Shown: piece by piece, positions 1 through 10,688 of the stretch
How the letters are laid out: the number at the start of each line of letters is the position of its first letter
Position numbering within the stretch: position 1 is the first letter of the stretch
From: Chamaelirium japonicum
Lineage: Eukaryota; Streptophyta; Magnoliopsida; Liliales; Melanthiaceae
Assembly: GCA_947650365.1 (NCBI GenBank)
Contig: OX393552.1
Location: 46,392,999-46,456,998, forward strand
Direction: 5' to 3'
DNA length: 64,000 nt
Notes under the pieces: generated by a model
What the model saw: the letters and a program-made list of their open reading frames with translations, nothing else
Told to the model about the DNA's origin: nothing
Database searches by the model: none
Translations under genes and position numbers: made by a program

Positions 1-34
1 CGTCGAAGACTTGGTTAACAGCGGGCTCCATCAG

Positions 35-475
35 TTAGAGCCGAGACTGATTTTGGACCTCGATGAGAATCTGGCGAGCCTCTGATGTTCCTAGCAAAGA
101 GGTGGCGTTTGCCAAAGCATCAGCTCGCCTATTATCGGCTCGCGGAATTTGCTCGAAGGAGATCTTTTCGAACTCCGTGGCCTTGTGCTTCATCAGATCC
201 CCATAGCCCGCCATTCGTGCATCCCGAGAGGCGTACTCCCCATTGATTTGGCAAATAATTAGCTGGGAATTGCTAAAGACCTTCAAGCGTTTGGCGCCTA
301 CCTCTTGAGCGAGCTCCAGGCCAGCCAGCAGCGTCTCATATTCTGCCTCATTGTTGGTAGCGGCGAAATCCAGTCAGACTGACTTCTCCAGAAGTACCGA
401 CTGGGCGATCAGTGCGACCCCGATCCCAGCCCCCAAAGCGTTGGAGGATCCATCGACGAATAATTCCCAGCCTGC
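35..475 (-). pseudogene. pol fragment: archaeal-type second RNase H, broken
   Basis: This domain follows the gypsy RNase H in Tat elements and is thought to act as an additional ribonuclease H or a processing domain. It begins with WELFVDGSS at about 475 and is cut by a TGA at 374-376, after EKSV. The same frame then continues with LDFAATNNEAEYE, which carries the catalytic Glu motif, and with the region up to RADNRRADALAN. The TGA could have arisen from CGA by C-to-T change at a CpG. Family members usually have FSDSQL at the next catalytic Asp; here the codon reads Asn (FSNSQL), so the site is probably dead. A third stop (TAA, 35-37) follows QNQSRL, and the frame runs on to the window edge. 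Confidence 0.82.
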
Positions 476-2182
476 CTCCTCTGAACGCTTAGTTGGAGGA
501 AGCTCGCCTTGGTTGTCCAAGAACCTCGCCTTCCCAGGGTGTGCCTCCGTTGGTTCATCCTCCCAGTACTGGACCGGTTCTTCTATGGGGAAGTCCGCCA
601 AGAAATCAACGAGCGCCTGTCCTTTGACAGCAACTCGAGGGACATACTCCAAACCATAGGCGGCGAGCTCGGCGGACCAACGGTAGAGCCTGCCGGCTAC
701 CGAGGGTCTGGAGAGCGCACTCTTAAGAGGGTGCTCTGTGATGACCCTGACAGGGTGCGCCAAGAAGTAGGGGTGGAGCTTTCTCGCGGTAAGGACCAAG
801 GCCAACGCGACCTTCTCGATTGGTCGATACCGGAGCTCGGCGGGAAGCATTGTGTGACTTACAAAGTAGACAGGCCGCTCCACCTTTGCTTCTTCCACAA
901 CAAGGACCCCGCTCACCGCATTCTCAGTGACCGCAAGGTACACTCCAAGCTCGGCGCCCTCTTTGGGTGCCGCTAAGATCGGTGGGCTCGCCAGGTAATC
1001 TTTGATCTTCTGGAAGGCGTGCTCGCACTTCTCATCCCAACAAATGCTCGCTCCTTTTCGTAGCAGCTCGAAAAGAGGTCGGCAGTTGTCTAAGGATTTG
1101 GAGATGAACCGATTGAGCGCGGCGATTCGCCCGCTCAACCTCTGGACTTCCTGCCGGGTTCTTGGCGCAGGCATTTCGACAAGTGCTCGGATTTGCCCAG
1201 GGTCGGCCTCGATCCCCCTGTGGGTGACCAGGTACCCGAGGAATTTCCCAGAAGTCACCCCGAATGCGCACTTCGCTGGGTTCAGCCTCATTTGGTACTT
1301 TCTCAGTATCTCGAAGGTTTCGCGGAGATCGGCAACATGCCCCTCTCGCTCCCGACTCTTCACCAGGAGGTCGTCTACATAAACTTCGACGTTTCTGCCG
1401 ATCTGATCTTTGAACATCTGAGTGACTAACCTTTGGTAGGTCGCTCCAGCGTTCTTAAGTCCGAACGGCATCACTCGATAGCAGTATAACTTCTGGTAGC
1501 CCGCTCCAGAGTAGAAGGCGGTCTTCTTCTGATCGTCGGCGTGGAGAGGTATCTGGTTATACCCAGAATATCCATCCATGAAGGACAGGGCCTGGAACCC
1601 GACAGCTGCGTCGACCAGTGCGCCTATTCTCGGAAGAGGAAATCCGTCCTTCGGGCATGCCTTATTGAGGTCGGAGAAGTCAATGCACACCCTGACCGCT
1701 CCGCTCTTCTTGGGCACCGCCACGATATTGGAGATCCACTCGGGGAAGTGTGCCTCGCAGATGAAGCCGGCTCGCTCCAGCTTGTCTATCTCCGCCGCCA
1801 CTGCAACGGACTTCGCAGCAGGAATGTGCCGAGCTTTCTGCTTGACCGACGGGAACTCCTTCATGGTGTGCAGACGATGACAGGCGACCTCCGGGTCAAT
1901 CCCTGGCATGTCCGCGAAGCTCCAGGCAAATACGTCACGGTATTCCCTGAGTAAGTTGGTTATGGCCAGGACCTCGCCCTTGGTTAGCGAGGTCCCGAGG
2001 CTAACAACTCTTGGCCCTTCTTTGCCGCCAATGTCGACCTCTTGAAGTGGTTCGGCAATTGGAAAACTTCCTCTCTTGGGGGTTGTCGGGCGACCTCCCT
2101 CCTCCAACTTAAGGTCCACACCGCTCCCACCCGGGGGTGGAGTAGGGGACTTAAGCGAGGAGGCCTCCAGCGGGCTCCCCAA
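374..2182 (-). pseudogene. pol: pol: reverse transcriptase and gypsy RNase H
   Basis: This 602-codon open stretch holds the reverse transcriptase that copies the element RNA into DNA inside virus-like particles, and the RNase H that removes the RNA strand. RT covers roughly residues 130-320. Visible motifs are VRVCIDFSDLNKACPKDGFP (164-183), LSFMDGYSGYNQI (199-211), the MPFGLKNAGATYQ block (238-250) and the catalytic YVDD at 268-271. The gypsy RNase H spans about 405-530, from YLAVTENAVSGVLV to GQALVDFLADF; the Asp normally seen in its first motif is absent, as is common in Tat elements that also carry a second RNase H. The frame is the same as that of the protease upstream, separated by one TAG at 2210-2212. 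The residues up to about 120 are a variable linker. Confidence 0.93.
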
Positions 2183-2209
2183 TAGCTCGCTCGTAGCGGG
2201 CGGTAATTG

Positions 2210-2737
2210 CTAGGAGGGTGCGGGCCTCTTGGCCTCGGCGACCTCCCTGTCCATGAGGTGAAGGACATCCTGCTCGCATCGGGTAGCGGCTACCTGATCA
2301 CCCCGAATTACTACGACCCCGCCCGCGGTCGGGAATTTGAGGGCCTGATGGTTGGGTGAAGCTACCGCATTCATTTGCCTTAGCCAAGGCCGCCCAAGGA
2401 TGGCGTTAAATGCGGAACTTCCATCCACTATCGCGAAGCGGACTTGGCGAGCCTCCGGGCCAGCGGTCACAGTGAAGGTTATCTCCCCTGCCACTTTGGC
2501 GATCTCGCCGGTGAATCCACTGAGGGAGCTCGTCGAGGGAGACAGGTCGGTGAGTCTCAACCCCATTCGCAGGTAGGCCGACAGAAAAAGGATGTCCACG
2601 GCGCTCCCCGAATCAACCAGAGCTCGCCTCACCTCGATGTTAGCCATCATCAGGCGTATGACGAGGGGGTCATTGTGGGGCGTAACGACCCCAGTCATGT
2701 CATCTTCCGAAAACCAGAGAAAATCGCGGGCTTCCAC
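2210..2737 (-). pseudogene. pol: aspartic protease region
   Basis: This is the retroviral-type aspartic protease that cleaves the polyprotein. The active-site signature LVDSGSAVDILF lies at residues 41-52, with the catalytic Asp at 42 when counted from the GTG codon at 2737, preceded by PHNDPLVI. The following ILGRPWLRQMNA block matches the conserved C-terminal part of plant Ty3 proteases. No ATG start is evident. The frame is -1 relative to gag and overlaps the gag end (2695-2737), so expression would need a frameshift, or a single-base indel has separated what was one ORF. The stretch ends at a TAG (2210-2212) in the same frame as RT; this could be CAG to TAG decay or a leaky stop. Confidence 0.85.
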
Positions 2738-4215
2738 CTTGGTGCTTGAAGTAAGGTAGGAGTTAGCGAGACGGAAAATACCTTCTGTGCCCGCTCCATC
2801 TCCCTGACTCGTCGGTGGGCTTCATTACTGGATCTCGGGCCGCTCAGCCGCCCGCTAATGGTATGGCAGATCGCCGGTCCTCCCGTGGGAGGCGGAGGCA
2901 GGGCGGGTTCAGCGGGCCCCGGGCGATCTCCCTCCCGAGGAGCTCGTGCCGATACCACCTCGAACCTCCTTGGAGGTGAAATAAACTGATTCAAGTGGCC
3001 CTGGGTGACCAAATCCTCGAGGTGGTTCTTGAGAGCCCGGCATCTGTTAGTGTGATGCCCAGGGCTTCGATGAAAAGCGCACCACCGCGAGTTGTCGGTA
3101 GAGCCAGGCTCTCCGACCTGCAGGGGTGGCGGGTACTGGAAGAAAGGTTCATCCCGAATCTGATGGAAGATTTGTCCTGGCGAATGGGTTAGCACGGTGA
3201 AGTCCCGCTCCCCGGGTCCTGGAGGCAGGCGCCAGTTCGCCGGCCTTCCAGCGACAGCCGCGGGGGCTTCAGCGGGCTGTTCAGCAGGAACAGCGGGCGG
3301 TCCGGGCAAAGGCACCGCCAGGGGCACCTCCCTTCTCTCCACGGCCTTGACGACCAGCGGTCGCGGGGCCGGAGGAGGTCGCTGCTCGACTGCCTTTCCC
3401 TTCCGGTCTAGCACAGCGTCTTCGAGCTTGATGTGTTGCTGGACCAGGGCAAATAGTTCAACCATCGTGCGAGGGTCCTTGATCACTAGAGCGTCATGAA
3501 GCTTGCAACCCTCGGGGAGGGCGCTTCTGAAAGCACTCACCATGGTACGATCTTGGCCCGCCGCGTCTTCCAGAGCAAGGTAGGCACTTCGGAATCGCAT
3601 TGCGAAGCACCGGAGCGTCTCGCGGGCTCTCATGGTTAGAGTAAACAGAGACTCGATTCTCTTCGGGGGCTGCCTATTACAGCGATACTGCTCCAGGAAT
3701 AGCCTAGAGAGATTTGGAAAGTCGGGGATCATGCCGGGCGGCAACTTGTGGAACCAGTTCAATGCCGAGCCGGTCAAGCTGCTCGGGAATGCTCGGCACA
3801 AGACGTGGTCTTGGTCCCGGAAAAACAGGAGCTTTCTGTAAGCCAAGAGATGGTCAACGGGATCCTGCGACCCGTCGAACAATACAAACTTCGAGGGGGT
3901 CCAGTGGTGCGGAAAACCCCCTTGGTGGACCTCGCTGGTGAAAGGCGAGCTACCTCCGTGGGCGGCGAGGTCTTCAAGTAAATCTACTGGCGCACTAGAT
4001 CGCTGCCAGTGCCCGGGGAGAACTCCCAGAGGCGGCTGCGCAGGTCCTAGGCGGTCTCGTACGCTCCCTTGTGGCGAGGTCGGTCCCACCCCGCGGCGAC
4101 CCTCGGGGGCAACCGCTCGGCGACCTCCTTGCCGTCCACCCGCGGATTCCTTCAACGCGTCAGTTGGTCTGTGGGAGGCCGTTGCCTCGCGAGCTTCGGA
4201 AGGTATTTCCACCAC
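2695..4215 (-). pseudogene. gag: gag, capsid and zinc-knuckle part
   Basis: This encodes the structural capsid/nucleocapsid protein that packages element RNA. Residue numbers count from the GTG at 4215, which is only the first codon of the open stretch and not a true start. The Ty3-type gag core spans about 97-240 (VHQGGFPHHWTP, FVLFDGSQDPVDHLLAY, FPSSLTGSALNWFHKLPPG, LFLEQYRCNR, ALPEGCKLHDAL). A Pro/Ala-rich linker follows at about 276-335. A zinc-knuckle-like motif Cys379-x2-His382-x4-His387-x4-Cys392 resembles the modified knuckle of Tat elements. The core aligns closely with the intact gag at 37,965-39,248. The N-terminal third is in another frame (4320-4712), so at least one indel lies between about 4,215 and 4,320. 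Confidence 0.88.
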
Positions 4216-4319
4216 GGGCTCTTTCCCTCGTCGTCGATGGCGCGGGTCGCGATCCCGCTCTAGAGACCTTTCCTTCGATCCGTCAGAATCAACGCTCCGG
4301 CTACGGTGGCAAAGGATTG

Positions 4320-4712
4320 TCAGCGCGAGGTCGCCTGGTTGCTAGATCGCTGGGTGACTAGCTTCTGCAACCTTGTGAGCGGGGTTTCCGGCACCCCTCG
4401 CGCAGCCGCTCTCCCGACTGGGGGTTCCGGATGGGAAACCTGCCGCGTCGGAGCGATCGTGGGAGGGCGCGATGTTGACGCCGGTGGTCGCACCGGAGAC
4501 GCCGTCTTCGCCGGCCCAGATCGTCGGCCGGCCGCCGGAGCCTGACGCAATCGTGTCAGCTCCTCCATCATCGCCCGCTGGGTGGCCAACATCTCCAACA
4601 AGAGTTGGTCACTGAGCGGGACCGGGGGCTGAGGGGTCTCGACCGGAGGCTCGCTGCGCGCAGATCTGGCACGAGTCCTCGGTCGCCTGCGTCCCCTTGT
4701 CACCGGAGCCAT
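4320..4712 (-). pseudogene. gag: gag N-terminal part
   Basis: The ATG at 4712 opens MAPVTRGRRRPRTRARSARS, a basic leader. Its start closely matches that of the second element's gag (MAPVTRR at 39248), and both share the motifs LATQRAM and QRSSN, so this is the genuine gag start. It lies about 80 bases downstream of the primer-binding site in the minus-strand sense. The frame closes with TGA at 4320-4322, directly after the NQATSR residues, where the second element continues without interruption, so this copy is broken here. The rest of gag resumes in a different frame by 4,215. Confidence 0.85.
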
Positions 4713-4790
4713 CTTTGGGGTTACAAAAGCGAACGGCGCTCAACCGCGTGGCCGTGGGCGTTCTCGCAGGAACCAGTCGAAGATCCCACA

Positions 4791-4800
4791 GACGGCGCCA
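4791..4800 (-). other. Primer-binding site of the left element
   Basis: The minus strand reads TGGCGCCGTC two bases inside the LTR end. TGGCGCC complements a tRNA 3' end, and the first nine bases fit the plant tRNA-Asp acceptor end. The tRNA choice is from memory and only partly matched. The same sequence and spacing occur in the second element (39,326-39,335). Confidence 0.8.
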
Positions 4801-4999
4801 AATGTTCAGGGGATTTTTCGCTGGTCCGTTCGGGCTGCCTGCAAGACAAAGAAAAGAGAACGTGAGAACGGCTGGCTCCCTTAGGAGCGCAGACCCTCCG
4901 ACGCTCAAGTCAGTCACGGTGGCACAACGGCGAGTTGCGGTATACCAAAGTGGTAGGGAAAAGGAATTCGAACCTCTACTATGGAGCCTGGGGGTGCGC

Positions 5000-5006
5000 A
5001 TTTATA
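5000..5006 (-). promoter_or_regulatory. TATA box of the LTR promoter
   Basis: The minus strand reads TATAAAT about 200 bases from the inner LTR end. The second element has TATAAAG at the same relative place in both LTRs, in an otherwise GC-rich setting, which supports a Pol II promoter. Transcription would start roughly 25-30 bases further on, towards gag. Confidence 0.65.
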
Positions 5007-5329
5007 GCAATCGGCGGCCTACCGTACCCCGACACGTGGAGATACTTCCAGGGCTTTCTAGACCCCCCACGTTCTGGCTCGCGTGGGTCTGACAGTCCTT
5101 GGTACTCGCGCCCTGACATTCTGTCGCCAAGCCTGCCAGACGGTTTGAGTGGGGGGGGGAATCTTTCTTGTCGTGGCCAGGTGGCCATTCTGGAATGTTC
5201 GAGTCTGGGCGGTCTCAGGGAGGAAGCAAAGGCCAGCTCGCCCGGCACCGCTCCGTCCTTTCGCCCATATTTATCAAGAGTCGGACCTCGCGGGGGCAAC
5301 CTCTTCGATAAACAGGGGTCAGGGCGAGC

Positions 5330-5490
5330 TTGTGCGAGCTCCTGAGAGAGCTTAGGCGAGCTCCTGGGCGCGTTTGGGCGAGCTCCTGGGAGAGCTTAGG
5401 CGAGCTCGTTCGAGAGCACGGGCGAGCTCCTGCGCGAGCTAGGCGAGTTCATGCGAGAGCATGGGCGAGCTACTTAGCGAGCTCTTGGCC
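5330..5490. repeat. GCGAGCT minisatellite in the LTR U3
   Basis: Imperfect units of about 21-22 bp contain GGCGAGCTCCTG and GCGAGCT. The same minisatellite lies at the matching place in both LTRs of the second element, so it belongs to the family and not just to this copy. Confidence 0.75.
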
Positions 5491-5582
5491 TTGAGCCCCT
5501 TTAGCACAATGGGGATCTCGCTCCACTGCCAAGGTGATTTTAGTGAGCACGGGGGCGAGAACTCCTACGGGGTCTGGGAGGG

Positions 5583-5722
5583 GCGAGCTGCACTCTGATA
5601 CAAGGTGTCCATCCAGCTCCCTGTGGGGGCGAGCTTCTTGCGGGCTGGGAGCGAGCTGCACTCAGATACAAGGTGTCCATCCAGCTCCCTGTGGGGGCGA
5701 GCTTCTTGCGGGCTGGGAGCGA
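5583..5722. repeat. 68-bp tandem duplication at the LTR edge
   Basis: Two units start with GCGAGCTGCACTC at 5583 and 5651, exactly 68 bases apart, and differ at about one base (TCTGATAC versus TCAGATAC). A third unit begins with GCGA but turns at once into satellite sequence. The intact LTRs of the second element hold only one copy of this segment, ending with CTCCATGTGAAGG. Confidence 0.85.
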
Positions 5723-6055
5723 ATGAATAAGAAAGGATTGTACGAATGAATTAGAATTGATCATAGGAATGAATTAGAATGGATCGTGCAAATGAATTAG
5801 AATGGATACATTCGTGCGAATGAATTAGAATGGATCATAGGAATGAATTAGAATGGATCATAGAAATGAATTAGAATGGTTACATTCGTGCGAATGAATT
5901 AGAATGGATCGTATGAATGGTTTAGAATGGATTGTACGAATGGATTAGAATGGATCGTACGAATGAATTAGAATGGATCATACGAATGAATTAGAATGGA
6001 TAGTACGAACGAATTAGAATGGATCATACGAATGAATTAGAATGGATACATTCGT
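5723..6055 (+). repeat. Satellite block, plus orientation, next to the LTR
   Basis: This short block of about 14 monomers joins the truncated LTR through GAGCGAATGAAT. It ends where a 28-mer-like TACATTCGTACG runs into GGTCCATTCTAA, a near-palindromic turn. Confidence 0.9.
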
Positions 6056-7500
6056 ACGGTCCATTCTAATTTATTCGTACGATCCATTCTTATTCATTCG
6101 TATGATCCATTCAAATTCATTCGCATGATCCATTCTAATTCATTCGTACGATCCGTACGATCCATTCTAATTCATTCGTACGATCGATTCTAATTCATTC
6201 ACACGATCCATTCTAATTCATTCGTACGATCCATTCTAATTCATTCGTATGATCCATTCTAATTCATTCGTACGATCCATTCTAATTCATTCTCACAAAT
6301 GTATCCTTTCTAATTCATTCGTACGATCCATTCTAATCCATTCGTACGATCCATTCTAAACCATTCGTACGATCCATTCTAATTCATTCGCATGAATGTA
6401 ACCATTCTAATTCATTCGTACGATCCATTCTAATTCATTCCTAAGATCCATTCTAATTTATTCGCACGAATGTATCCATTCTAATTCATTTGCACGATCC
6501 ATTCTAATTCATTCCTATGATCCATTCTAATTCATTCGTATGATCCATTCTAATTCATTCGCTCGAATGTATCTATTCTAATTCATTCGTACGATCCATT
6601 CTAATTCGTTCATACGATCTAATTCATTCGTACAATCCATTCTAATTCATTCGTACGATCCATTCTAATTCATTCGCACAAATGTATCCATTCTAATTCA
6701 TTCGTACGATCCATTCTAATTCATTCGTACGATCCATTCTAATTCATTCGCACAAATGTATCCATTCTAATTCATTCGTTCGATCCATTCTAATTCATTC
6801 GCATAAATATATCTATTCTAATTCATTCGTACGATCCATTCTAATTCATTCGCACGATCCATTCTAATTCATTCGCACAAATATATCCTTTCTAATTCAT
6901 TCGTACAATCCATTCTAATTCATTCGCATGATCTATTCTAATTCATTCGTACGATCCATTCTAATTCATTCGTACGATCCATTGTAATTCATTCATATGA
7001 TCCATTCTAATCTATTTGTACGATCCATTCTAATCCATTCGTACGATCCATTTTAATTCATTCTCACAAATGTAACCTTTCTAATTCATTTGTACGATCC
7101 ATTCTAATCCATTCGTACGATCCGCTCTAATCCATTCGTACGATCCGCTCTAATCCATTCGTACGATCCATTCTAATTCATTCGCACGAATGTAACCATT
7201 CTAATTCATTCGTACGATCCATTCTAATTCATTCCTACGATCCATTCTAATTCATTCCCACGAATGTATCCATTCTAATTCATTTGCACGATCCATTCTA
7301 ATTCATTCCTATGATCCATTCAAATTCATTCGTATGATCCATTCTAATTCATTCGCTCAAATGTATCCATTCTAATTCATTCGTACGATCCATTCTAATT
7401 CGTTCATACGATCCATTCTAATTCGTTCGTACGATCCATTCTAATTCATTCGTACGATCCATTCTAATCCATTCGTACGATCCATTCTAATTCATTCGTA
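6056..7500 (-). repeat. Satellite block, minus orientation, with two 199-bp cassettes
   Basis: Two eight-monomer cassettes (28-23-23-28-23-23-23-28) lie at 6389-6587 and 7183-7381, 794 bases apart. Each is preceded by a TCTCACAAATGTAACC-type 28-mer (TATCC in the first) and monomers ending TAATCC. The block therefore carries about two rounds of a larger composite unit. Confidence 0.9.
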
Positions 7501-10500
7501 CAAATTAATTAGAATGGATCGTATGAATGAATAAGAATGGATCGTACGAATGAATTAGAATGGATCGTGCGAATGAATTAGAATGAATCGTATGAATGAA
7601 TTAGAATGGATACATTCGAGCAAATGAATTAGAATGGATCATACGAATGAATTAGAATGGATCATAGGAATGAATTAGAATGGATCGTGCAAATGAATTA
7701 GAATGGATACATTCGTGCGAATGAATTAGAATGGATCATAGGAATGAATTAGAATGGATCGTACGAATGAATTAGAATGGTTACATTCGTGCGAATGACT
7801 TAGAATGGATCGTACGAATGAATTAGAATGGATCGTGCGAATGAATTAGAATTGATCATACTAATGAATTAGAATGGATCGTATGAATGAATTAGAATGG
7901 ATTGTGCAAATGAATTAGAATGATTCGTACGAATAAATTAGAATGGATCGTACGAATGAATTATAATGGATCGTATGAAAGAATTAGAATGGATCGTACG
8001 AATGAATTAGAATGGATACATTCGAGCGAATGAATTAGAATGGATCGTACGAATGAATTAGAATGGATCATAGGAATGAATTAGAATGGATCGTGCAAAT
8101 GAATTAGAATGGATACCTTTGTGCATATGAATTAGAATGGATCGTACGAATGAATTAGAATGGATCATATTAATGAATTAGAATGGATCGTACGAATGAA
8201 TAAAAATGGATCGTACGATTGAATTAGAATGGATCGTAGGAATGAATTAGAATGGATCGTGCGAATGAATTAGAATGTATCATGCGAATGAATTTGAATG
8301 GATCGTGCGAATGAATTTGAATGGATCGTGCGAATGACTTAGAATGGATCGTACGAATGAATTAGAATGGATCGTACGAATGAATTAGAATGGATCGTAC
8401 GAATGAATTGGAATGGATCTTGCGAATGAATTAGAATGGATCGTACGAATGAATTAGAATGGATTCATTCGTGCAAATGAATTAGAATGGATCATACGAA
8501 TGACTTTGAATGGATTGTACGAATGAATTAGAATGGATCATACAAATCAATTAGAATGGATCGTGCAAATGAATTAGAATGGATCGTACGAATGAATTAG
8601 AATGGATCGTACGAATGAATTAGAATGGATCGTACGAATGAATTAGAATGGATCGTGCGAATGAATTAGAATGAATCGTACGAATGAATTAAAATGGATA
8701 CATTCAAGCAAATGAATTAGAATGGATCGTGCGAATGAATTAGAATGGATCGTACGAATGGATTAGAATGGATACGAATGAATTAGAATGGATCATACAA
8801 ATGAATTAGAAAGGTTACATTCGTGAGAATGAATTAGAATGGATCATACGAATGAATTATAATGGATCGTACGAATGGATTAGAATGGATCGTACGAATG
8901 AATTAGAATGGATCGTACAAATGAATTAGAATGGATTGTACGAATAAATTAGATTGGATCGTACGAATGAATTAGAATGGATCGTGCGAATGAATTACAA
9001 TCGATTGTACGAATGAATTAGAATGGATCATACGAATGAATTAGAATGGATCGGGCGAATGAATTAGAATGGATCAAATGAATGAATTAGAATGGATTGT
9101 ACAAGTAAATTAGAATGGATCGTTCGAATGAATTAGAATGGATACATTCATGCTAATGAATTAGAATTGATCGTACGAATGAATAAGAATGGATCGTATG
9201 AATGAATTAGAAAGGATCGTGCGAATGAATTAGAATGGATGCTTTTGTGCGAATGAATGAGAATGGATCATACGAATGAATTAGAATGGATCGTATGAAT
9301 GAATTAGAATGGATCGTGAAAATGAATTAGAATAGATCGTACGAATGAATTAGAATGGATACATTCGTGGAAATGAATTGGAATGGATCTTACAAATGAA
9401 TTAGAATGGATCGTAGGAATGAATTAGAATGGATCATACGAATCAATTTGAATGGATCGTGTGAATGAATTAGAATGGATCGTACGAATGAATTAGAATA
9501 AATCGTTCAAATAAATTAGAATGGATCGTATAATTGAATTAGAATGGATCGTGTGAATGAATTAGAATGGGTCGTATGAATGAATTATAATGGATACATC
9601 TGTATTTATGAAATAGAATAGATCGTACGAAAGAATTAGAATGGATCGTATGAATGAATTAGAATGGATCATGTGAATGAATTTAGAATGGATCGTACGA
9701 ATGAATTGAAATGGATACATTTATGCGAATGAATTTGAATGGATCGTACGAATGAATTAGAATAGATCATATGAATGAATTAGAATGGATCGTGCGAATG
9801 AATTAGAATGGATCGTACTAATGAATTAGAATAGATACATTCGTACGAATGAATTTGAGTGGATCGTACGAATGAATTAGAATGGATCATACGAATGAAT
9901 TAGAATAGATACGTTCGTGCGAATGTATTAGAATGGATCGTCAGAATGAATTATAATGGATCGTACGACTGAATTAGATTGGATCGTACGAATGAATTAG
10001 AATGGATCGTGCGAAAGAATTAGAATGGATCGTGCGAAAGAATTAGAATGGATCGTACGAATGAATTAGAATGGATCGTGTGAATGAATTAGAATAGATC
10101 GTACGAGTGAATTAGAATGGATACATTCGTGCGAATGAATTAGAATGGATCGTATGAATGAATCAGAATGGATCGTATGAATGAATTAGAATGGATCGTG
10201 TGAATGAATTAGAATGGATCGTACGAGTGAATTAGAAAGGATACATTCGTGCGAATGAATTAGAATGAATCATACAAATGAATTAGAATGGATCGTCTGA
10301 TTAAATTAGAATGGATCGTGCGAATGAATTAGAATGGATCGTATGAATGAATTAGAATGGATTCGTTCATGCGAATGAATTAGAATGGATCGTACGAATG
10401 AAATAGAATGGAAACATTCGTGCGAAATAATTGGAATGGATCGTACGAATGAATAGAATGGATCCTATGAATCAATTAGAATGGATTGTAAGAATGTATT

Positions 10501-10688
10501 AGAATGGATCGTGTGAATAAATTAGAATGGATTGTACGAATGAATTAGAATGCATACATTCGTGCGAATGAATTAGAATGGATCATACGAATGAATTAGA
10601 TCGTACAAATGGATCGTATGAATGAATTACAATGGATCGTACGAATGAATTAGAATGGATCGTGCGAATGAATTAGAATGAATTGTGC
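7501..10688 (+). repeat. Satellite block, plus orientation, more diverged
   Basis: This is the longest single-orientation block. From about 9,000 to 10,600 it holds many private substitutions and small indels (for example GGATCGTCTGATTAAATTAG and a clipped GAATGAATAGAATGG), which suggests an older or less homogenised part of the array. Confidence 0.88.

Larger units (their letters stand above)
1..5722 (-). mobile_element. Tat-lineage Ty3/gypsy LTR retrotransposon, partial and decayed
   Basis: In minus-strand order the element shows a truncated 5' LTR (5722-4803), a primer-binding site (4800-4791), gag (4712-2695), and pol (2737 to the window edge) with protease, reverse transcriptase, gypsy RNase H and a second archaeal-type RNase H. 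The second RNase H is the hallmark of the plant Tat lineage. Integrase and the 3' LTR would lie left of base 1. Gag is split by frame changes, pol carries at least three in-frame stops, and the LTR lacks its outer end where it meets the satellite, so this copy cannot be autonomous now. The coding part is GC-rich, in sharp contrast to the AT-rich satellite that begins at about 5,723. Confidence 0.9.
4803..5722 (-). mobile_element. 5' LTR of the left element, truncated at its outer end
   Basis: The plus strand starts TGTTCAGGGG (minus-strand LTR 3' end CCCCTGAACA) beside the primer site. It resembles the intact 1,137-bp LTRs of the second element through a long stretch, sharing CTCCGACGCTCAAGTCAGT and TCGATAAACAGGGGT, with roughly 80 percent identity by eye near the inner end. 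It carries a TATA box at 5000-5006, a GAGCTC-rich minisatellite and a 68-bp tandem duplication. The terminal part that in the second element ends CCCCCAACA is missing; the satellite begins instead within GGGAGCGAATGAAT. Open frames on either strand here are not genes. Confidence 0.88.

Noticed and set aside
509..976. Plus-strand frames over the left element (also 1541-1954, 3938-4345, 4935-5345)
   Set aside because: These are shadow frames opposite GC-rich gag, pol and LTR sequence without domains.
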